DNA from: Paraburkholderia dinghuensis
GTDB taxonomy: Bacteria > Pseudomonadota > Gammaproteobacteria > Burkholderiales > Burkholderiaceae
Direction of reading: 5' to 3'
Length of the DNA stretch: 64,000 nt
NCBI RefSeq assembly: GCF_003837865.1
Contig: NZ_RQIS01000008.1
Location: 124,001 to 188,000 of the forward strand
Under the pieces are notes generated by a model. That model was not told the DNA's origin. It searched no databases and saw only the letters and a program-made list of their open reading frames with translations. Shown here one piece after another: positions 59,127 through 64,000 of this stretch; within the stretch, counting starts at the first letter, position 1, and every line of letters starts with the position of its first letter. A program made the translations under genes and the position numbers.

Positions 59127-60668
59127 TCAGTATGCGCCGGACTTCTTGAAGTCCTTGAGAGCCGCGTGGAGCGCGTTCTCGTCGTCCTTCGACAGGTCCT
59201 TCGAGTCCTCGATACGCTTCACGAGGTCTGCGTGGCTCGTCTTCAGGTATTCGCGCATGCCCTTCTCGAACGGCAGGACGTCCTTCACGTCGAGGTCGTC
59301 GAGGTAGCCGTTGTTCGCCGAGAACAGCGCGACGGCCAGTTCCCACACTTGCAGCGGCTGGTACTGCGGCTGCTTGAGCAGTTCCGTCACGCGGCGTCCG
59401 CGCTCGAGCTGCTTGCGGGTCGCTTCGTCGAGGTCCGATGCGAACTGCGCGAACGCTGCGAGTTCACGGTACTGCGCGAGGTCGGTACGGATACCGCCGG
59501 ACAGCTTCTTCACGACCTTGGTCTGCGCCGCGCCACCCACACGCGACACCGACACGCCGGCGTTAATAGCCGGACGGATACCCGCGTTGAAGAGGTCGGT
59601 TTCCAGGAAGATCTGGCCGTCGGTAATCGAGATCACGTTCGTCGGAACGAACGCGGTCACGTCACCGGCTTGCGTTTCAATGATCGGCAGTGCCGTCAGC
59701 GAACCGGTCTTGCCCTTCACTTCGCCGTTCGTGAACTTCTCGACGTAGTCGGCCGAAACGCGCGCGGCGCGCTCGAGCAGACGCGAGTGCAGGTAGAACA
59801 CGTCGCCCGGATAGGCTTCGCGGCCCGGCGGACGGCGCAGCAGCAGCGAGATCTGACGATATGCCCAGGCTTGCTTGGTCAAGTCGTCATAAATGATCAG
59901 CGCGTCTTGACCGCGATCGCGGAAGTATTCGCCCATCGAGCAACCGGCGTACGGTGCCAGATACTGCAGGGCAGCCGATTCCGAAGCCGAAGCGGCAACG
60001 ATGATCGTGTAGGCCATCGCGCCCGTTTCTTCGAGCTTGCGCACCACGTTCTGGATCGACGAAGCCTTCTGGCCGATCGCGACGTAGATACAGATGAGGT
60101 CCTTGCCCTTCTGGTTGATGATCGTGTCGACTGCCACGGCGGTCTTGCCGCACTGACGGTCGCCGATGATCAGCTCACGCTGGCCACGGCCGATCGGCAC
60201 CATCGAGTCGATCGACTTCAGACCCGTCTGCATCGGCTGCGACACGCCTTCACGCCAGATCACGCCCGGGGCGATCTTTTCGATCGCGTCGGTCATCTTG
60301 GCGTTGACCGGGCCCTTGCCATCGATCGGGTTACCGAGCGGATCGACCACGCGGCCGATCAGTTCCGGGCCGACCGGAACTTCGAGAATGCGGCCCGTCG
60401 TCTTGACGATGTCGCCTTCCGAAATGTGCTCGTACTCACCCAGAATCACCGCGCCCACCGAGTCGCGCTCGAGGTTCAGCGCGAGGCCGAAGGTGTTGCC
60501 CGGGAATTCGAGCATTTCGCCCTGCATCACGTCCGACAGGCCGTGGATACGCACGATACCGTCGGTCACGGAGATCACGGTGCCCTGATTGCGAACGTCT
60601 GCGCTCGCTTCAAGGCCCTGGATCCGGCTCTTGATCAGCTCGCTGATCTCAGAGGGATTGAGTTGCAT
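59127..60668 (-). CDS. atpA: ATP synthase alpha subunit (F1)
   Basis: This 513-residue non-catalytic nucleotide-binding subunit carries the P-loop [15 protein letters not shown], the alpha/beta signature and the arginine finger region [17 protein letters not shown]. Typical length; ATG 60668. Confidence 0.98.
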   Translation of the reverse strand: MQLNPSEISELIKSRIQGLEASADVRNQGTVISVTDGIVRIHGLSDVMQGEMLEFPGNTFGLALNLERDSVGAVILGEYEHISEGDIVKTTGRILEVPVGPELIGRVVDPLGNPIDGKGPVNAKMTDAIEKIAPGVIWREGVSQPMQTGLKSIDSMVPIGRGQRELIIGDRQCGKTAVAVDTIINQKGKDLICIYVAIGQKASSIQNVVRKLEETGAMAYTIIVAASASESAALQYLAPYAGCSMGEYFRDRGQDALIIYDDLTKQAWAYRQISLLLRRPPGREAYPGDVFYLHSRLLERAARVSADYVEKFTNGEVKGKTGSLTALPIIETQAGDVTAFVPTNVISITDGQIFLETDLFNAGIRPAINAGVSVSRVGGAAQTKVVKKLSGGIRTDLAQYRELAAFAQFASDLDEATRKQLERGRRVTELLKQPQYQPLQVWELAVALFSANNGYLDDLDVKDVLPFEKGMREYLKTSHADLVKRIEDSKDLSKDDENALHAALKDFKKSGAY

Positions 60669-60725
60669 TATTCGCTCCTGATGTTCAATTCTGTTGCGTG
60701 CCAGCTGCCGCGCCGATCAAGGCGC

Positions 60726-61265
60726 TCAGGCAGACAAAGCCACCTGCATGCTGGCGAGCCGCGCGCGGACCGAGGTATCGAGCACTTCGTCACCGACCGT
60801 GACGCGCACGCCGCCGATCAGCGACTTGTCGACTTCAACGGTAGGCTTCAGCTTGCGTTTGAACTTGTGTTCGAGACTGGCGACGAGGTCGTTCAACTGG
60901 GCGCCTTCGAGCGGGAACGCGCTGACGATCAATGCATCGGCTGCGCCTTCTTTCGCGTTCTTGAGCGCTTCGAACTGTTCGCGGATTTCCGGCAGCAGTT
61001 CGAGGCGACGGTTCGCGAGCAGCATCTGCACGAGGTTCTTCGCCTCGGCGCTATTCTTCAGCGGCGACTGCACCGCCGAAAACAGCAGATCGACGACCTG
61101 TTCATGGCTGACTTTCGGGCTCGACGAGACCGACAGCACGTCGGGCAAGGCCGCAACCTGCGCCAGCTCCGCGACGAGCGTGGACCAGGCGGCGACGTCA
61201 CCAGCTTCGGCCACGCCAAACAGCGCTTCTGCGTACGGGCGGGCGATGGTTGCAAGTTCGGCCAT
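60726..61265 (-). CDS. atpH: ATP synthase delta subunit (F1)
   Basis: This 179-residue subunit links the top of F1 to the peripheral stalk. Its N-terminal helical domain ([20 protein letters not shown]) and C-terminal [20 protein letters not shown] are typical. ATG 61265 is two bases after the atpF stop, so the two genes are tightly coupled. Confidence 0.96.
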   Translation of the reverse strand: MAELATIARPYAEALFGVAEAGDVAAWSTLVAELAQVAALPDVLSVSSSPKVSHEQVVDLLFSAVQSPLKNSAEAKNLVQMLLANRRLELLPEIREQFEALKNAKEGAADALIVSAFPLEGAQLNDLVASLEHKFKRKLKPTVEVDKSLIGGVRVTVGDEVLDTSVRARLASMQVALSA

Positions 61266-61267
61266 GA

Positions 61268-61738
61268 TCAGAGCTCGGCTTTCAGTTGATTCAGCAGGTC
61301 GGCGTGTGCCGACTGGTCGACTTCGCGCTTCAGGATCTGCTCTGCGCCCTGGACGGCGAGAGCGGCGACCTGGCCACGCAGTGCTTCGCGTGCCTTGACG
61401 ACCTGCTGGTCGGCGTCGGCCTTCGCCTGGGCGACGATGCGCGCTGCTTCCGCGTGCGCCTGAGCCTTGATTTCTTCGGCGACTGCCATGGCGCGCTTTT
61501 CAGCGTCGGCGATACGGCTTTGACCCTCGTTGCGGGCCTGCGCCAGTTCTTCACCAACACGCTTGTGCGCTGCTTCGAGTTCCGTCTTGCCCTTTTCGGC
61601 GGCTGCGAGGCCGTCAGCGATCTTCTTCGAGCGCTCGTCGAGGGCGTTGATCAACGGCGGCCACACGAACTTCATCGTGAACCACGCGAGGATCAGGAAC
61701 ACGACCATTTGCGCAAACAGGGTTGCGTTGAGATTCAC
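61268..61738 (-). CDS. atpF: ATP synthase b subunit (Fo)
   Basis: This 156-residue peripheral-stalk subunit has an N-terminal membrane helix ([20 protein letters not shown]) and a long Ala/Lys/Glu-rich coiled coil. The start is GTG 61738, preceded by AAGGAA. Length is typical for beta-proteobacteria. Confidence 0.97.
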   Translation of the reverse strand: MNLNATLFAQMVVFLILAWFTMKFVWPPLINALDERSKKIADGLAAAEKGKTELEAAHKRVGEELAQARNEGQSRIADAEKRAMAVAEEIKAQAHAEAARIVAQAKADADQQVVKAREALRGQVAALAVQGAEQILKREVDQSAHADLLNQLKAEL

Positions 61739-61878
61739 GGTGTTTCCTTAATCGTTGCTATTCCGGGGAATTGAAACGGCAAGGCGCTCATCGGTTGTGA
61801 AACTCGATCAGCGCCTCGTCACCCGTTCCGCCATGCGCCCAACTATGGTTATAGGTCAGACGCAATCTTCCAGGGAAC

Positions 61879-62184
<306 letters not shown>

Positions 62185-62214
62185 TTAAAACTGCAATTCG
62201 TATCGACTGCCACC

Positions 62215-63156
<942 letters not shown>

Positions 63157-63256
63157 TCAAACTAGCACGTCTGCTGTCCGCATGTCGCTCTGCTGCGCTT
63201 TGCTGTTTCGGCGTCCGCAGTGCGGCGCCGCAGTTTAAAGCACAGTCAGCGGCCGG

Positions 63257-63832
63257 TCAGCGCCACGCAAGCGCGATCCAGTAAGTCTTGAGCGCGATCA
63301 GGTAAGTGACGAGCAGCGGAATCCACTGCACCTCTCGATACCAGATCGCGATGGCGACGAACATCGCAATCGTCGCCCCCATCTTGAAAGCCTCGCCGAG
63401 CATCCAGTTCATCACGGTGCCGGCACCGCTGAGCTGCTTGAGGCGCGCGGCGAACAGCGCACCCGGCAACCAGCAGATCGCTCCGCCCAGAAACGCCGAT
63501 AGCGCAGCAGCACCCGGCGGCTTGTAGAACAGCCACCACACCAGCGTCGCAACAAGGGACAAAACCAATTGCGCTGCCACGACCCGAAAAGGCGTGACGC
63601 GCGATGGGCGACTCACCTGTGGACCGAAGAGCTTCTCGGCTTCAGTCCGGGTGAGCGGAACGATGTCGTTATTATCTTGCTGCTGGTCGGCGTCCCACTG
63701 CGCGTTGTGATCCTCACGCGAAGCGGCAATTCGTGATGCACCCCGTTCGTTGCCGCGAGCACCCGCCCCGTGTTGCGATCGGTCGGACTCTTCTTGCGCC
63801 TGCGGCGCTCCACTTGTCCTCAGATCCACCAT
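63257..63832 (-). CDS. atpI: ATP synthase accessory protein I
   Basis: This 191-residue protein has a hydrophilic N-terminal tail of about 80 residues and four predicted membrane helices (about 85-185). AtpI helps assemble the c ring and may aid magnesium uptake. Family members in this group share the LFGPQVSRPSRVTPFRVVAA segment; the Asp/Gln-rich N-terminal tail is variable. ATG 63832 has no strong ribosome site, so a later start within the tail is possible. It is first in the atp operon. Confidence 0.88.
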   Translation of the reverse strand: MVDLRTSGAPQAQEESDRSQHGAGARGNERGASRIAASREDHNAQWDADQQQDNNDIVPLTRTEAEKLFGPQVSRPSRVTPFRVVAAQLVLSLVATLVWWLFYKPPGAAALSAFLGGAICWLPGALFAARLKQLSGAGTVMNWMLGEAFKMGATIAMFVAIAIWYREVQWIPLLVTYLIALKTYWIALAWR

Positions 63833-63887
63833 CGCAGCAATTCCGGATGTTCGCTTCTAGTTCGCGTGCCGTTTGCACTTTACGCGT

Positions 63888-63916
63888 TTATTACAACGCT
63901 CTTACAGCGCGGCCAA
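63888..63916 (-). promoter_or_regulatory. putative atp operon promoter
   Basis: On the minus strand TTGGCC (63916-63911) and TAATAA (63893-63888) are separated by 17 bases and lie 56 bases before atpI. The 63840-63960 stretch is AT-rich compared with the genes. Confidence 0.45.
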
Positions 63917-64000
63917 CCAAGTAAATCCGGGCGATTGTAAGCGATAGTTGCAGCCAATTCAAGACTTTAGGCCGCCCAATGACGCCGTGAAATGGCAGTT

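Noticed and set aside
59166-61289. 707-residue plus-strand frame opposite atpA and atpH, and similar frames opposite atpD, gcvP and fliC
   Set aside because: These mirror conserved genes, have low-complexity Arg/His/Val-rich products and lack start signals.

Overview
The window is a chromosomal segment of a beta-proteobacterium of the Burkholderiaceae, most likely Paraburkholderia, Caballeronia or Burkholderia. The evidence is high GC, family-typical proteins throughout (FliC, HemE, GcvP, PutA, the long isocitrate lyase) and a combination of fliC/fliD, gcvTHP, putA, priA, hemE and an atpIBEFHAGDC operon that I associate with the main chromosome of that group. I see no integrase, transposase, insertion sequence or CRISPR array.

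Region 1 (0.2-24.4 kb) is motility and surface glycosylation. After an aldo/keto reductase come fliC with a good sigma-28 promoter, fliD (cap) and fliT-like (chaperone). A block of glycan genes follows. Two tandem TPR proteins carry O-GlcNAc-transferase-type (GT41) domains, the second with an extra StrF-like glycosyltransferase at its C-terminus. Then come a multi-module glycosyltransferase, a sugar aminotransferase with a NeuD/PglD/VioB-type acyltransferase, and a TPR protein with a heptosyltransferase-like domain that sits behind a decayed cysN-cysC remnant. A PanE-like reductase and three chemoreceptors close the region. The likely theme is cytoplasmic glycosylation of flagellin with an acylated amino sugar. 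This is the best candidate in the window for an incompletely described system.

Region 2 (24.4-32.9 kb) holds aceA (glyoxylate shunt) with an operator-like double inverted repeat. aceA lies between two diverged copies of a roughly 190-bp segment that includes a terminator and the 3' part of tRNA-Arg(CCG). Then come a membrane-anchored di-heme cytochrome c, rep helicase, a Gfo/Idh/MocA oxidoreductase and a small lipoprotein.

Region 3 (33.0-42.8 kb) is glycine and serine catabolism: a tandem glycine riboswitch with a terminator platform, gcvT-gcvH-gcvP, a secreted alginate-lyase-superfamily protein, L-serine dehydratase sdaA and a thiamine-diphosphate enzyme. Glycine is cleaved, converted to serine and then to pyruvate.

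Region 4 (42.8-55.8 kb) has a branched-chain amino acid-type binding protein, trifunctional putA with an apparent self-operator (two GTTGCA sites), an unlisted 41-residue membrane peptide, priA, hemE, periplasmic cyclohexadienyl dehydratase, a frameshifted small gene and an acyl-CoA synthetase with a LiuR-like site. Region 5 (56.0-64.0 kb) is the complete F1Fo ATP synthase operon on the minus strand, with a terminator after atpC and a probable promoter before atpI.
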